Positions 12,168-23,947 of a stretch of 64,000 nucleotides of DNA are shown one piece after another (position 1 is the first letter of the stretch; every line of letters starts with the position of its first letter). This DNA comes from Enoplolaimus lenunculus (Eukaryota > Nematoda > Enoplea > Enoplida > Thoracostomopsidae). The DNA is taken from contig JASANG010001013.1 of the NCBI GenBank assembly GCA_030248215.1, positions 1 to 64,000 of the forward strand, written 5' to 3'. The position numbers were made by a program, and so were the translations under genes. The notes beneath the pieces are model-generated. The model searched no databases, had not been told where the DNA came from, and saw nothing but the letters and a program-made list of their open reading frames with translations.

Positions 12168-12509
12168 CACTACACAAAATATGGTGAGTCAATCTGACTC
12201 TGTCCGAAATAGACTTTTTCGGACTACACAAACTGAGTCAAAATTCGACTCCGCCAGAGTAAAATTTGACTCCGCCGGAGTCAAATTCGATTCACTGAGC
12301 GATTCATTGAGTCAAATTTGACTCTAGCGGAGTGGAATTTTGACTCTGCGTAGTCAGGAAAAGCCTATTTCGCAGAGAATCAATTTGACTTACCCGAGTC
12401 GCTCAGTGAGTCGAATTTGACTCTGGCGGGGTTGAACTTGACTCAGTTTTTGTAGTCCCGTAGGGCTTATTTCGGAAAGAGTCAATTTGACTTACCATTT
12501 TTTGCAGAC
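12168..12509. mobile_element. Family-4 GAGTCAAATTGACTC element, long copy
   Basis: Begins CACTACACAAAATATGGTGAG and ends ACCATTTTTTGCAGA, inverted. The interior is a chain of alternating GAGTCAAATTCGACTC-type palindromes, with an internal duplication relative to 19849-20057 and 33279-33489. It lies directly upstream of the neuropeptide gene. Confidence 0.75.
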
Positions 12510-12563
12510 TCTTACATTTCCATACTGAATTAGCAACGGTTCCCAGTTTACAGCGTCAAACTC

Positions 12564-13409
12564 ATGCCGTTGAGACAAATTTATTCAACTGTGTGTCGAA
12601 AATTGAGTTTGGTATCTCGACCGGTTCGCTCTCGCGAGCTGTCTCTCACAAAATATTGCACTTACCACCGTCAGAATATTATTTTTGAAAAATGCTAAGG
12701 TTTGTCTCTTGTACAAATTTTTATTTCTTTTTGCCACGAAACGTACATTTGGCTTCCTGTTCGTTTCGCTTGCGAGGGGATTTTTCGCATTATATATTGT
12801 GCCCCCGTCGTGTCTGATGTTTCTGGATCCGCTACTGCATTTGTGGCTACGCCCTGTGTTACACCGGACCAGCTAAACATTTTATTGCTTTAATTTTAGC
12901 TACTTGGATCGTTAACGCTCAGCGCAATCCTGTTGTTAACTGGAGGTCTTTCCTCAGCAGCCGACGATGGAGTCTTTGAACTAAACAACGACGACAATAC
13001 ATTAGCGTACATTTTATCTAATAGTGGATCTCATTGGACACTATTTCCAGCCAACCAGCGTCAAACTGCATTCTCATTGGTTGCCGCTTCAAAAAGGAAT
13101 CCATTTGATTCGCTATCTGGCAGAACACTTGGAAAACGGTATGGGCAAGGATCTGGGGGACGTGGGTATCGAGGAATTTTAGCATTTTTAACATCGAAAA
13201 GGGGGCCGTTTGATTCATTGAGTGGGATTACGGTCGGAAAACGATATCAATATTTAAATCGCATTGAAAATGATCGGGATCAAGCGAGAAACAAAGGGTT
13301 GTTGTTATTTAAACGACTACTGCTAAATGTGGATCCAAATGAAAAACGAGGCGGCTGTGCGCGTGGGAATCAATTTGATATTCTAGCAGGATGTAATCCT
13401 ATTGGTTAG
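12564..13409 (+). CDS. Orcokinin/pedal-peptide-like neuropeptide precursor
   Basis: Secreted prepropeptide, with exon 2 at 12900-13409 (169 codons plus TAG). After a TTTTAG acceptor the exon opens with a hydrophobic run (SAILLLTGGLSSA) typical of a signal peptide. Dibasic KR sites then release NPFDSLSGRTLG (13098-13133) and GPFDSLSGITVG (13203-13238). Each ends in Gly before KR, so amidation is expected. The last KR frees a C-terminal peptide with a cysteine loop, CARGNQFDILAGC, a third variant of the same motif. Exon 1 is my proposal at 12564-12611: ATG, 16 codons (MPLRQIYSTVCRKLSL) and a weak GTATCT donor, in phase 0, giving 185 residues in all. The N-P-F-D-S-L-S-G core places it near orcokinins and pedal peptides (nematode NLP-14/15 have DSL-G). 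C-terminal amidation is unusual for that family. Exon 2 is secure, exon 1 is not. Confidence 0.75.
12720..12850 (+). mobile_element. Family-2 element in the neuropeptide intron
   Basis: CCTGTTCGTTTCGCTTGCGAG followed about 80 bp later by CTGGATCCGCTACTG matches family 2. It would lie within the proposed intron 12612-12899. Confidence 0.5.
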
Positions 13410-13818
13410 TTTTTGGCCAATCAGAAGCTTGAATACATTTTTGGGGAAATTTCATTGGACGGCGTTGTGGCGAAAGTTTAATTAAATCCTATTGCCTGTA
13501 TCGACCTAGTCTCTGCTTGTAATTCGATTGGTTAGTTTCTATGCTTCAGTCAATTGGACAAGAAGGTGTCGAAAGATCACATATTACTCTTTAGCCTTAT
13601 CCTAGCTTACATGGCTTAAACCTAGATGCATTAACCTAAACTCAAGGTTCAGTAAAACGCCTATGCAACCCTAAGCCTAAGCCTAGCAAATCAGAATAGG
13701 AGCAGGCCCAATTTTTAGGACCCGAGCTCGAAAACTTAAAATAATAAGTGGACCAATCCAAGCATATGTAGAGCGATGCAAATGAAGACTGAAGTTTATT
13801 CAAATTATCCTAATAGCG
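13410..13818. other. 3' flank of the neuropeptide gene
   Basis: Presumed 3' untranslated and intergenic sequence. It includes a near-repeat of ATCCTATTGGTTAGTTT at about 13395 and 13525, and CCTAAGCCTAAGCC remnants at 13590-13685. No further exon is seen. Confidence 0.45.
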
Positions 13819-14138
13819 GCTCATGTAAAGATCAGGGGCGGAGAGTTTTTCTGTGGGACTAGAATAGAGTAAGCTTATCTTTTAGACTAATTTTTTGCTT
13901 GGCTTAGGCTTAGGCTTAGGCTTAGGGTTTGGAATAGACTCGTTTTTACGCTTAGGCTTAGGATTAGGCTTAGGCTTAGACTTAGGCTTAGGAGTATGTT
14001 TATTCTTACGCTTAGGCTTAGGCTTAAGCTTAGGCTTAGGCTTAAGAATATGCTCATTCTTACGTTTACGCTTAAGCTTAGGCCTAGTCTTAGGAATATG
14101 CTTATCGTACTGTTCCGCCTCTGTTCTTTACATTGGCC
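13819..14138. mobile_element. Family-1 TTAGGC element
   Basis: Complete copy from CTCATGTAAAGATCAGGGGC to CTTTACATTGGCC. Five blocks of TTAGGC repeats are separated by TATGCTCATTCTTACG-type spacers. The Leu/Gly-rich open frame it contains is the repeat read through and is not a gene. Confidence 0.85.
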
Positions 14139-14539
14139 CTAATAGCCAATTGGTAGTTTTGCAATTTTGGCAGCGAGTTTCATGGTACAATACGTTGCGA
14201 AAACATGTGATCCTTCATTTCTTTTATTAACAAAACAAACCTAAAATATTGCACCAGAAAACCAGAAAATTCTTTGCCAAAATTAATTTTAAAACTACCA
14301 GTTGGCTATCAGGATAATTTGAATAAACTTCCGTTTTCCTTTGTATCCCTCTGCACATACACCTTAATATTGTAATATTTTTTCATATATTATTTATGTC
14401 CAATCATATAATCCAAACTGTATATTATACGTTGCTGCTGATGTTATACGAGTCAAAAAATAAAATGCAATCGTTTGAATTCAGATCCCAGTCTTTCAAA
14501 TGCGTATAGCACTTATCACCAATTAACCATAAGTTTTTC

Positions 14540-14757
14540 GGCCAATGAATAGAACAGGGCCGGATCGTTTTCCGGAGGGGCTATAATAGAGTCAGTTTAA
14601 GCTTTAGACTAATTTTTTTTGCTTATAGGCTTTGGCTTAGGCTTAGGCTTAGGCTTAGGCTTAGGAATAGGCTCATCCATACGCTTAGGCTTAGGCTTAG
14701 GCTTAGGCTTAGGAATATGCTTATACTACTGTTCCGGCCCTGTTCTATACATGGGCC
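14540..14757. mobile_element. Family-1 TTAGGC element
   Basis: Ends GGCCAATGAATAGAACAGG and CCTGTTCTATACATGGGCC are inverted. The interior has two exact TTAGGC runs of about five units each. Confidence 0.85.
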
Positions 14758-16765
14758 GGTTTTTCAATATTCGACCGCCTGCAATCGCAGATCTCAAAAT
14801 TGGTACAAAAGTAAACAAAAATTAAAATGAGAAAAATGATATTAATGTTCCATTTACTAATTTAGGTTCAGAATCAATTCGAATGATACATAAATTGTCC
14901 AACTGTGCTAAAAAAACTTGGGGGACTAGGATTTGTACCTCAAAACAGCCGAATGTTTCTAAAATTCATGTTTGGGTTTAAAACGACAGGGCAACTCGTA
15001 AGCTCAAATATGCAAAATGGTTCAAAATAGCATCATTTGGAGCAAACGCCAGCGGTGCCAAACCAATAAACCCCATACTCAAAGTTGTTAATTCACTTAT
15101 TACTGTTCCGTATTTCTTCACCAATATTTGGTTACATAAATATTTATGGTAATACATTGAAATGCAATAGTTATATTTTAACAAATATCACGGAAAAGTT
15201 AACAATTTATCAAATTCATATTTTAGGAATATTTTTAGTTAAAATAATAAATTCTCAAAAAATTTGAAATAAATTGCGCAAAACAAAACTAAAATTGTGG
15301 CTGTTTCGTTGGATTGAAATGAACAAAGTCGAATTCGTTCTTATCAACGACTAAAATTTTACGCTTTTGACTAATTTTTTGCTTAGGGTTACACTTAAGT
15401 CTAAGCTGCTCATTTTTACGCTTAGGCTTAGGCTTAGAAATATGCTCATATATACTACTGTTCCAACCCTGTTCAATACATTGCCTCAAAATTTCACAAT
15501 TGTCAAAAATGTAATTGGTCAAATCTACGCATGAAGTCTAAACATGACCGTTTGTGACAAAACGGTAACTTTAACCCTGACTTTCAATTATTGGCCCAAA
15601 TTTTAATATTTCTGGTATTTTGAGAGACGAAATAAATTTGCTGCCAAACTTTGCACAACTTTTACTATCACGAGTTTGACAAATAGATTTGAGTCCAGGA
15701 ATGGAATAGAGAAACGCAGTTGTTCAGCAAGTTTAAGCTTAGACGTAAAGTTTAGAAACAAGTTTAAAATAAGCTTTAAATTCTCAGCTAGGCTCAAACC
15801 GACTGATTTTGCACGTGATATGATTGTGGGCCAAAATATACTAATGCCATAGAACAGGGCCGGAACAGTAGTATAAGCGTATTCCTAAGCCTAAGCCTTT
15901 TCCTAAGCCTAAGCCTAAGCAAAAAAGTAATTAGTCTAAAGCTTAAACTGACTCTATCATAGCCCCTTCGGAAAACGATCCGACCCTGTTTTATACATTG
16001 GCCGCAAATATTAATTGCATATTTGAATGCATTGTATGTTTTAGTTTGCAGTCATTTTTGCAATTATTACGCAAGACAGCGTTAGTTTTATTGTAAAATG
16101 AAGACAAAGATTATAAAAATTCAATGGTAATTAATATTAACGAAAGGTCTCAATTAAGAGCATCGTGGAATTATCAATTGAATTTTCTAGCAGCGTTAAA
16201 CTTTAGCGTCACTCATTTGTACCCTTATTGAGCTCAAAGCTGCATGTTACCCGGGCGGTAGACGATGGCCGGCTAAGAAAATTTTGAGACATTCATAGTC
16301 CAGGTAAAACTTTGTTAATTTTTATTCACCTAAATTATTTATTAGAAACGTGAGACAAGATAAAGTAGAAAAACTTGAATTTTTAAACTGTTTTTACCGC
16401 ATGAGTGAAAAATCAGTAGCAAATAACATCAATTCATTGTAAAATTACACAAATGTTTTGAACACAGAAGAAAAAATGGGGGCGAGTGGGTAAAGTCGAG
16501 CAACGGTTAAGGAATTTTGCGTGGATATACCCGCGGGTAAAAAATAGAGTTTCTGCGGTAATCATAGCGTGGATAATTAACCTCTACCCACTTATAGTCC
16601 TTGGAGCTTCGACCCCACAAACTGACTTCTAGGGAGCCCCTGGTACACTTGGGACGCCATCCAAACTGTTTTAACATCGTTTGAAATATTTCCAAAGCAC
16701 CCTGTGACAACATCAGCAAACCTAGATTTTCAAATTTTTCAAAGTTTCCGTTTCCACATTTGCTT
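14758..16765. other. Intergenic with two family-1 copies
   Basis: Family-1 remnant at about 15355-15486 and a near-complete copy at 15845-16003 (AGAACAGGGCCGGAACAG to TTATACATTGGCC). The remainder is AT-rich without an exon. This is the region downstream of the stomatin stop codon. A possible minus-strand AATAAA lies at 16321-16326. Confidence 0.6.
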
Positions 16766-19700
16766 TTACAACAATACTGATCCATTTTTGTTCTGGCTCG
16801 TGTCCGATGGAGTGTCGGCAACATCAAAAGACGGCCGGTCAGCGAGCCGGCCGCTATCAAAATCGACCGCCGAAGCCATAGCGACTCCAGCCGTCCGGCC
16901 GACCATTAACTGCTGCGGCTGAAGCAATATTTGTGTTTGGTCGCGTAGGTCGTGAGCGTGTATGATATGCAATTCGCGACCTGTGCGTCCTGATGCAATT
17001 ATTGCATCAGTGACTGCAGTTTGCAGCTGCGGCGGCAGTCTCTGATGTTGCTTCAGTGCTGGTGTTGGCAAACTTTGTTGCCGTGACAGCTCAGCAGCCG
17101 CACGTTGTAAGCTTGCATCGAACAACTGCTGCTTATCACGTGTGGCATCTGCTGCTGTTGGCGCAGGCCTGCCAACGCCAGCGCTAAACGCTGCCGGGAA
17201 CGGCCTCCGAACACCAGACGTCGGTCTGATGCCTTCATCGGCCGTCCAATCCATGTTACCACTGCCGCCGCCATCTGGAAACGATACTGTGTCCAAAATG
17301 GAATTCATTTCCATCGGGACAGGAAACATTATCGTTGACGCTTGTTCGGCGGCGATATCGTTTAGCGTTTGCAAATAGCGCAGTTGCAGTGCAGCAGGAC
17401 TTTGAGATATTACGTCGGCGGCAGCCCGTAACGCGCGGCTGGCACGTTGTTCGCCTTCGGCCGCGACCACTTTTGCTCGAGCTTCTCGGGACGCCTCGGC
17501 TTCCGCGGCCATCGCTCGCATCAGTTGATCAGGCAGTCGCAAGTCTTTGACTTCGACGCGTTCAACCTGAAATGGTGTAAGAACAACGAGCATAAGCCAG
17601 ATTGACAATCATTATGTCAATGGTGCCACAAAATCTCTTGTGATAGTGAAATTTTTCATTTTCGTAGCTATTGGACTAAAAAAACACACAAGAAGGCCCA
17701 CACCAAACCCCACAAACCACAAACCCAGAACAACAACCAACCCACCCACTCAAGTGAACAGAAATTCATCTACAAACATATACTTACATATAAACATCGA
17801 AATTTTCGCAAACAAATCTTTGCTATAAAAGCCCTATTCACACATGCAAGTTTTTGCTGCAATAACTTGCAGCTGCAACTCGCACTTGCAAGTTTTGTTC
17901 AAAATCCCGTTCGAAAAACTTGCAGCTGCAAGTAATTCATTAAAAACCAAAGCTAAGAATTTAGTTCACACTAATGAACAACCATGCAAATAGTGCCGGA
18001 GCAGGCAGGGGTAGGGGCTCCCCCCAAACTGCAGGGTTGGGGCCCCCAAACTCGAGAGCAGAACAAGTCCACTGAATGTATTGCACCCGCTTTCTCATTG
18101 GCTGATGAAAAAATGCAAGTTCTTCGTCCAATTGGCAGCTGCTGCACGTGTGAATAAGGCTTTAGATTGATTTGATGTATTTACCTTAACTCCCCAGTCA
18201 AGTGTCGCTTCATAAAGCACCATTTCCATCAATTGTGATATATGATCGCGTTCAAGCAACATATCGCCGAGTGTTTTGGTTCCAAGAATGTTACGAAGTG
18301 TCGTTTGTGCGAGAAGTTTCGTGCTAAAAATATTCCACAAAAAACCCCAGTAACATTTGAAAATTTAGTTTTAATTAAATTGTAAAAAGTATAGGATTCA
18401 CATTAATTTACTAACTTTAAAAGAAGTAAAAAATTTTGAATTTAGACAATTTTGCAGCAATTTAAGGTTTTAGTTCAGCATATTGTAAAATTAATAATGT
18501 GGTTTAGCTGTAACGGTGCCGCTATACCTATCGTACGGCACCGTTCGGAACCTTAAGAAAAAGTTGTTCACAAAAAGTTATACGACCCCATACCGACGAA
18601 TTAATGTCGGTTACCGTACGTTGCCGACCAATGCTGGACGACACCGGACAACAATATTTCAAACGTATAACCCTAACTCTGTTCAAATTGTTAAATTTTT
18701 AAATTGGGTTCAAATTGAAAAATAGTTTCAAAAATGCATTCATACAATCAACATCAAATTGTTTTATATACATTTTTGGCCCATGTATAGAACACGGCCG
18801 GTTCGTTTTCCGGCGGGGCTGTAATAGAGTCAGTTTAAGCTTTTGACTTACTTTTTTGCTTAGGCTTAAGCTTAGGCTTAGGAATAGGCTCATCCGTACG
18901 CTTTCAGGCTTAGACTTAGGCTTAGGCTTAGGCTTAGGCTTAGGAATATGCTTATACTACTGTTCCGGCCCTGTTCAATACATGGGCCTATTTTTTCAAT
19001 GTCTTCAGCTGGTTCACTTGTTTCGGTTAAAATTCAGTCGTGTGAAAAAAATGGACAGCTTCCGTTACACGCAACGATAACCGTATTTCAGCACAAATTG
19101 AAAAGATATTTTTCACCTGTAGAATGCATCGTTGACATTGGTGACCGAAACAACTGGATTATTAATGCGAAAATACACCACAGCATCCACCGACACTGTC
19201 ACTGAGTCTTTAGACAAAATTTCTTGCGGCGGAACTTCAAATGAAACAACGCGTAAATCGATCTGAAACCGGATGTTACGGTCAGTTTCGAGATTTGTGC
19301 AATAATTTCGGGTCAAAGGGAAGCTATTTTTGACTAAAATATCCCATAAGGTAAAATAAGCATTGCGTCAAGTGCTCGTATTTTCAAATATGTATAGCAT
19401 CTACAACCTGTCGGTGATAAGTCTTGTAACTTTCGAACCAGTGAATGCTAAGGCTCAAAATTTGGCATATATTTTGCATATAGTGAGCTACTCCTGTACT
19501 AATTTTGAGTTCATCCACTTTAGTGAGCGTGAAAACTTATTACTAAACTGATGATAGTTGCTATACACAATTAAGAATTTGGACCAAGATGTATGAATGT
19601 TATCAGAAAATATATAATTGCTATCAAATATGATTGGCTTCGAGCGCACCCAGCCAAAAGACAGTATTCAGTTTGTGATTGGCTGCGAAATAATATTCGG

Positions 19701-20729
19701 CAGTGGCTAAGAAATTGAAACGGTCTGTAATGTTTTTTGTGTCGTGGTATAAATACACGATTTCACTCTGACAGGTTAATAAGCAATTTTGCTATTTTCA
19801 CAAATTTAAAACATTTTTTGATCAAATACAAGGATCTAGCGAAATTTACACTACAAAAAATGGTGGTTCGAATTGACTCTCTCCGAAATACGCTCTACGC
19901 GACTACACAAACTGAGTCAAATTCGACTCCGCCCGATTCAAACGTGCGGCTCAGTAAGTCAAATTTGACTCTGGCGGAGTTAAATTTGACTCCGTTTGTG
20001 TAGTCCCGTAGAGCCTATTTCAGAGAGATTCAATTTGACTCACCATTTTTTGCAGTGTATGATTAAGTCGATTTATTATACTTGTGTCAAAAATACAAAA
20101 CGATTTTCGAATTTTGAAATAAAATGCGTTTATATATTAATATTCAAACAGCGGACCAACACTAAAATGCGTTCAATTTGCTTTTCGCTGCATTAGCGAT
20201 TCATTTTAGAGTGTTTCCAGCCAGGAAAACCGTTTTGAAAGATGCTGTTTGAAATACGAAAAGCGTACTGTATTTTTTGACAACGATTCGTTGTTATGCC
20301 ATTTACCTTGCGATACGAGTCCACACATGGCAGAATAAAAATCAACCCAGGACCCCGACATCCGCCTCTTAACAGCCGTCCAAGCCGAAACATCACAGCG
20401 CGTTCGTATTCTTTGACAATTTTCAAACAACAAAGCATTGAAATTGGGAACGTAATAACAACAAACGCGTAGGAAATTAGCACTAAAATTGCAGTGAAAA
20501 ATTTGTAAATTTTTGACTTAATTACAATACTGTCAGATGACGTGTAAATTGTTGATTCACGACGCATGGCTGAACGCCGAATTGCCGGGCCAGACGGTCC
20601 GCCGCCGCGGCTTCCGTTTTCGTCGTCGTCTGTCGGCAGTTGAAGTGTATCTTTGACCCCGAGATCAAAGTGAACGCCGCCTGCAGATCCTTGTCTGCCA
20701 CGAGAGCTTGGATCACGAAGCGATTTCAT
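16766..20729 (-). CDS. Stomatin/MEC-2-like membrane protein (four exons)
   Basis: SPFH (prohibitin-homology) protein, probably regulating ion channels in membrane microdomains, as MEC-2 and stomatin do. Coding exons on the minus strand are 20307-20729, 19117-19262, 18185-18323 and 16766-17566. All have GT-AG borders in matching phases (0, 2, 0), giving 502 residues. Residues 1-72 form a polar N-terminal tail. Residues 77-101 form the hydrophobic hairpin with FPISMLCC, whose cysteines are likely palmitoylated. The PHB domain follows: EYERAVMFRLGRL, then GPGLIFILPCVDSYRK, VDAVVYFRI, STKLLAQTTLRNILG, and LQLRYLQTLNDIAAE at about residue 300. The final 180 residues form a low-complexity Gln/Ala/Arg-rich tail encoded by GC-richer DNA. 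The first ATG of exon 1 is taken as the start, but an upstream non-coding exon is possible. Similarity is highest to MEC-2/UNC-1-type stomatins; I do not assign an orthologue. Confidence 0.93.
17831..18163. mobile_element. Family-3 CAAGTTTTTGC element in stomatin intron 3
   Basis: Ends are GCCCTATTCACACATGCAAG and GCACGTGTGAATAAGGC, inverted, with many CAGCTGCAAG repeats inside. Flanking TAA/TTA suggests a 3-bp target site. Other copies: 28389-28665, 44128-44404, 48444-48718 and a truncated one at 48722-48940. Confidence 0.8.
18511..18680. mobile_element. Family-7 hairpin element in stomatin intron 2
   Basis: CpG-rich block (CGTACGGCACCGTTCGG and CGGTTACCGTACG) ending ACGTATAACCCTAA, the family-7 terminus. 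Decayed relative to the 2027 and 26577 copies. Confidence 0.55.
18779..18988. mobile_element. Family-1 TTAGGC element in stomatin intron 2
   Basis: Complete: GGCCCATGTATAGAACACGG at the left and CTGTTCAATACATGGGCC at the right, with (TTAGGC)n of about six units at 18905-18945. Confidence 0.85.
19849..20057. mobile_element. Family-4 element in stomatin intron 1
   Basis: CACTACAAAAAATGGTGG at the left is matched by CACCATTTTTTGCAGTG at the right. The interior is made of GAGTCAAATTTGACTC-type palindromes. Confidence 0.8.
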
Positions 20730-22092
20730 TGGCGAATTATTTTTTCTTGAAAAATTTTGATTTTCTGCACAGTTGGCAAATAATATTTCAATGTTGAATT
20801 AAATTTTAAACAATTCTATAAATTTAGGGTTACGAGATTACAGTGTTGGGTATTTGAGTAAATGTTTCAACGGTGGAGTTAAAGTATTGAATATCGTTGT
20901 GGGTAGAAAGTAAAGCGACTGTAAAATGTGGTCTTGGCAGAATTAAAAATTTCCAAGAATTCTGTGGGTAGAACAAAAAAGGATTCTTATTGGCTATTAT
21001 AGAAGAACAGTTATGTATAAAATATTTTAGAGCTACCGAAGTTCAATTTTGAATATTTCAAAAGTTGAGTTTGAAAACTTTTTAATTTATTAGCAGTCGG
21101 AATTAAGATATAATATGCCCTTCATAGGTGAGCCGTTGATGCCGACGTACGAAATTTTATTTCTCATCGACTGTTAACTGTCACTGCTGCGGGGGTGGGG
21201 CAACGTTTTGCTGCGGTCATGGACGCCATTTTAGCATTTAACCATCACTTAATAAAGTACTTAAATAATTAAACTAAAGTTTTAATTTGTGCTTTGTGAA
21301 TCGAAGTTGTCAATCAACCCCCTGAGTAGATTTACCGTCACCGTAACAACTAATTTATCCCTCAGAGACGTCCACATCCTGATCCCATTTCTAATTACAA
21401 GTCGAGATAGTTTTCTGGCTCGTATACTTAGCCAGCCACCAACCGCTGCGCTGTCAAAGTTCCAATCGACCCACAGGTGCGCGCAGGTAAACAAGGGCCG
21501 GGTAAAAAATTATTAACGGGGACACATCCGTGGGTAAGGCATTGTAAAGCACGAATAAAAATTTGTGATTCTTTACCTTATTTGGAGTTCGAGTAACAAA
21601 CGACAATCATATGAGGTTTACCTATTTATGTTGTCAAGTATAGCATTCTTTTGCCTTTTAGAATGATGGTTTGTTCCATTAATTACCAGCCAGGTATCAG
21701 GCCCGTTGGACCAAAACCGACTGTGGCTTCTTGTAGAAAATTACGCAACACCGTTTCTAACTTAGCTTAACCTTTAATCTGGCTAAAAAACCTCACTTAA
21801 GTACCTTGTAAGCTTAACTCGAAATTTCGAAATCAAACACGCCGCATTCTACGTACATAAAATTCAATAATACACCTTTGTTTCCCATGAACCCAACCTT
21901 CCAGTTTCCGACACCCAAAGCTTGTCAATATTGAAATTGAAGCATGGCCTACAACTGAAAGAGTACTGTGACGCTCAAGATCATATTACATGCCCATATG
22001 GGGCATTTCTGTTTGAGATTCCGTTGTGCTTCGGTGATTTTAACAATATTCCCTGTATAAAGAGGCTAATTTTATAGAATTGACCTTGCATT
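20730..22092. other. Upstream region of the stomatin gene
   Basis: No exon recognised. A short GC-richer patch at about 21180-21240 includes GACGCCATTTTAG (minus strand CTAAAATGGCGTC, similar to a YY1-type core-promoter motif). It could mark a distant transcription start for the stomatin gene; this is weak. Confidence 0.35.
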
Positions 22093-22293
22093 TTAACCCT
22101 TTCCTTCATAGAGTATACTGTGAGCAACAACACGCACAAAATAGGTGAGCTAAAGAATGTACACTGTTGAATAATGCACTATGCAGTGTAAAATATCCAC
22201 AAGACGTGAGAGTCCCCACGGGCTCGAGGGTCAACCGTTTATAGCGGAATTGTGATGGTAAACGTGTCTCCCAGCTCGAATACATGGGGTTAA
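22093..22293 (+). mobile_element. Family-8 TTAA element, degenerate
   Basis: Starts TTAACCCTTTCC and contains CCACAAGACGTGAGAGTCCC and a GGCTCGAGGGTCAA block shared with the copies at 3648 and 25227. A TTAA closes the right side. Confidence 0.5.
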
Positions 22294-23754
22294 GTATTAG
22301 CTTTGAATACAGTTTTAATGGAAATTATATTTTTAATGACGTAAAACTATTAATGGGGGAACAGGCTGGCAGTATGTAGTCTACATACAGTAACAAATCG
22401 GGGGGGAAGAGACCAGAAACAGATACAAAAATTTCTGACGGGGTGCTGGCTGGCAAATGCTATGAAACGCCACAATTTTTAGGTCGCGGATCCTATTATG
22501 TTGTCACTAAAAAATTACTTAGGGAACAATTGTAAGGTAGGAATCGTATCATTGTACCACAAAAATTCTGACGGCAACGCGTACGCCTCACCTGCATCCC
22601 CTATGCATCCGCTAGTACCAAGCACACTGGTAAACATGTTTCTCATTAGCTACACCTTGCTAGCATAAAACCTACGCGATATGACACTTCGGCTGAAGCT
22701 CCCGACCTGCGTTCTAGCGCAATAACTGCTAAATATGACGTTATACAACGAATTTAATTTTCTGACCAATTTGTAAATCTTAAACTAATCGCAGAAGACG
22801 GTTGTAGTATAAAAGTTGTAAAATTTCTCGAGACACAAAAAGCATCTTCCGGTACCGGAATACCCTCAATTCGTCACTGTCTTAATGAGTAACCCAAAAC
22901 CGGGTCATATGTAAAGGCTACCGTCGGCTCCGGAAAAAATTTTGAGAAACTTCAAACCAGATTTGCAATATTAATGCCAGACCTATCACCAACGGGTATT
23001 AAAGTATTAAATATCGCTCACGTTTGTCATAAACCTAATAACGGTTCAATATGTTTGAATGAAGTTTAGATCTACGGGCGGATCCAAGACGGCGTAGTAT
23101 GCCTGGCTTTCTAAGCAGGACTTAAACCAAAAATTTTGCATTAAGGTTTAGTATTACAAACTGCATTCGGTTGCGTGTGGCTTAGCTCGTTTCACTCCCG
23201 AGCTGTGGACATTCACAGAGCGGCCTCCCTGGCGAGATTTTGGGATCCACCGTTGATTAGACCTAAACCCAAATCCTGTATGATGTAAAACAAAACATTT
23301 CTAAATCCTGGCCAGACTAACACCCTTTCTAGCTGCCGTGACTAGTAGCGATATAACTCATACAGGCGTAAATGCATACTTCCACAAAGGGGGCCTTTGA
23401 GTTAAATTTTGTGTATTTTTTGAATAAAAAACTTTCACTTACAACTTGCAGCTGTACATTTCTCCCCACCGTGAAAATTTGCACGCGTCAATGGCGGGGT
23501 TACGTTTTGGCTTAGGGGTTCAGGTTTAAGGCTTGGGCGGTGATTTGTGTTTAGTGCCGCAAATTGTTTTCTAGGGGGAAGCTTAGCAGTCCTAGTGCAT
23601 CTGTTGTGACGGACCCAAAGCCAATGTTAGTTTAAAATTTAGCCAAATCATCTCAACCGGTACCAGAATTTCGCTCGATCCGGCATTTAAAACTTTTACC
23701 AATTTATCGATTTTACATCAAGTACAAAGCTTCCGACAAATAGTTTAACGATAG
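22294..23754. other. Intergenic
   Basis: Includes a family-2 copy at 23122-23253 (GGTTTAGTATTACAAACTGC to TTTTGGGATCCACC). The rest has no recognised feature. Confidence 0.5.
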
Positions 23755-23947
23755 GGCCAATGTTGCCAAACAGGGCCGGAACAGTAGTATAAGCATATTC
23801 CAAAACCTAAGCCTAAACCTAAGCGTAAAAATAAGGTTATATCTAAACCTAATCCGAAGCCTAACCAAGAAGAATTAGACTGAAGCTAAAGCTTACTCTA
23901 TAGCAGTCTCATAGAAAAACGTTCCGCCCCTGACCTTTACATTGGCC
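23755..23947. mobile_element. Family-1 element
   Basis: GGGCCAATGTTGCCAAACAGG at the left and CTTTACATTGGCC at the right. ATAG flanks both ends (ATAGggccaatg and cattggccATAG), a possible target duplication. Confidence 0.75.

Noticed and set aside
13895-14230. Leu/Gly-rich hydrophobic protein
   Set aside because: TTAGGC repeats translate as Leu-Gly; the frame lies inside a family-1 element.
14635-14720. A real telomere or chromosome end
   Set aside because: Runs are only a few units long and are enclosed by inverted element ends at many internal sites.
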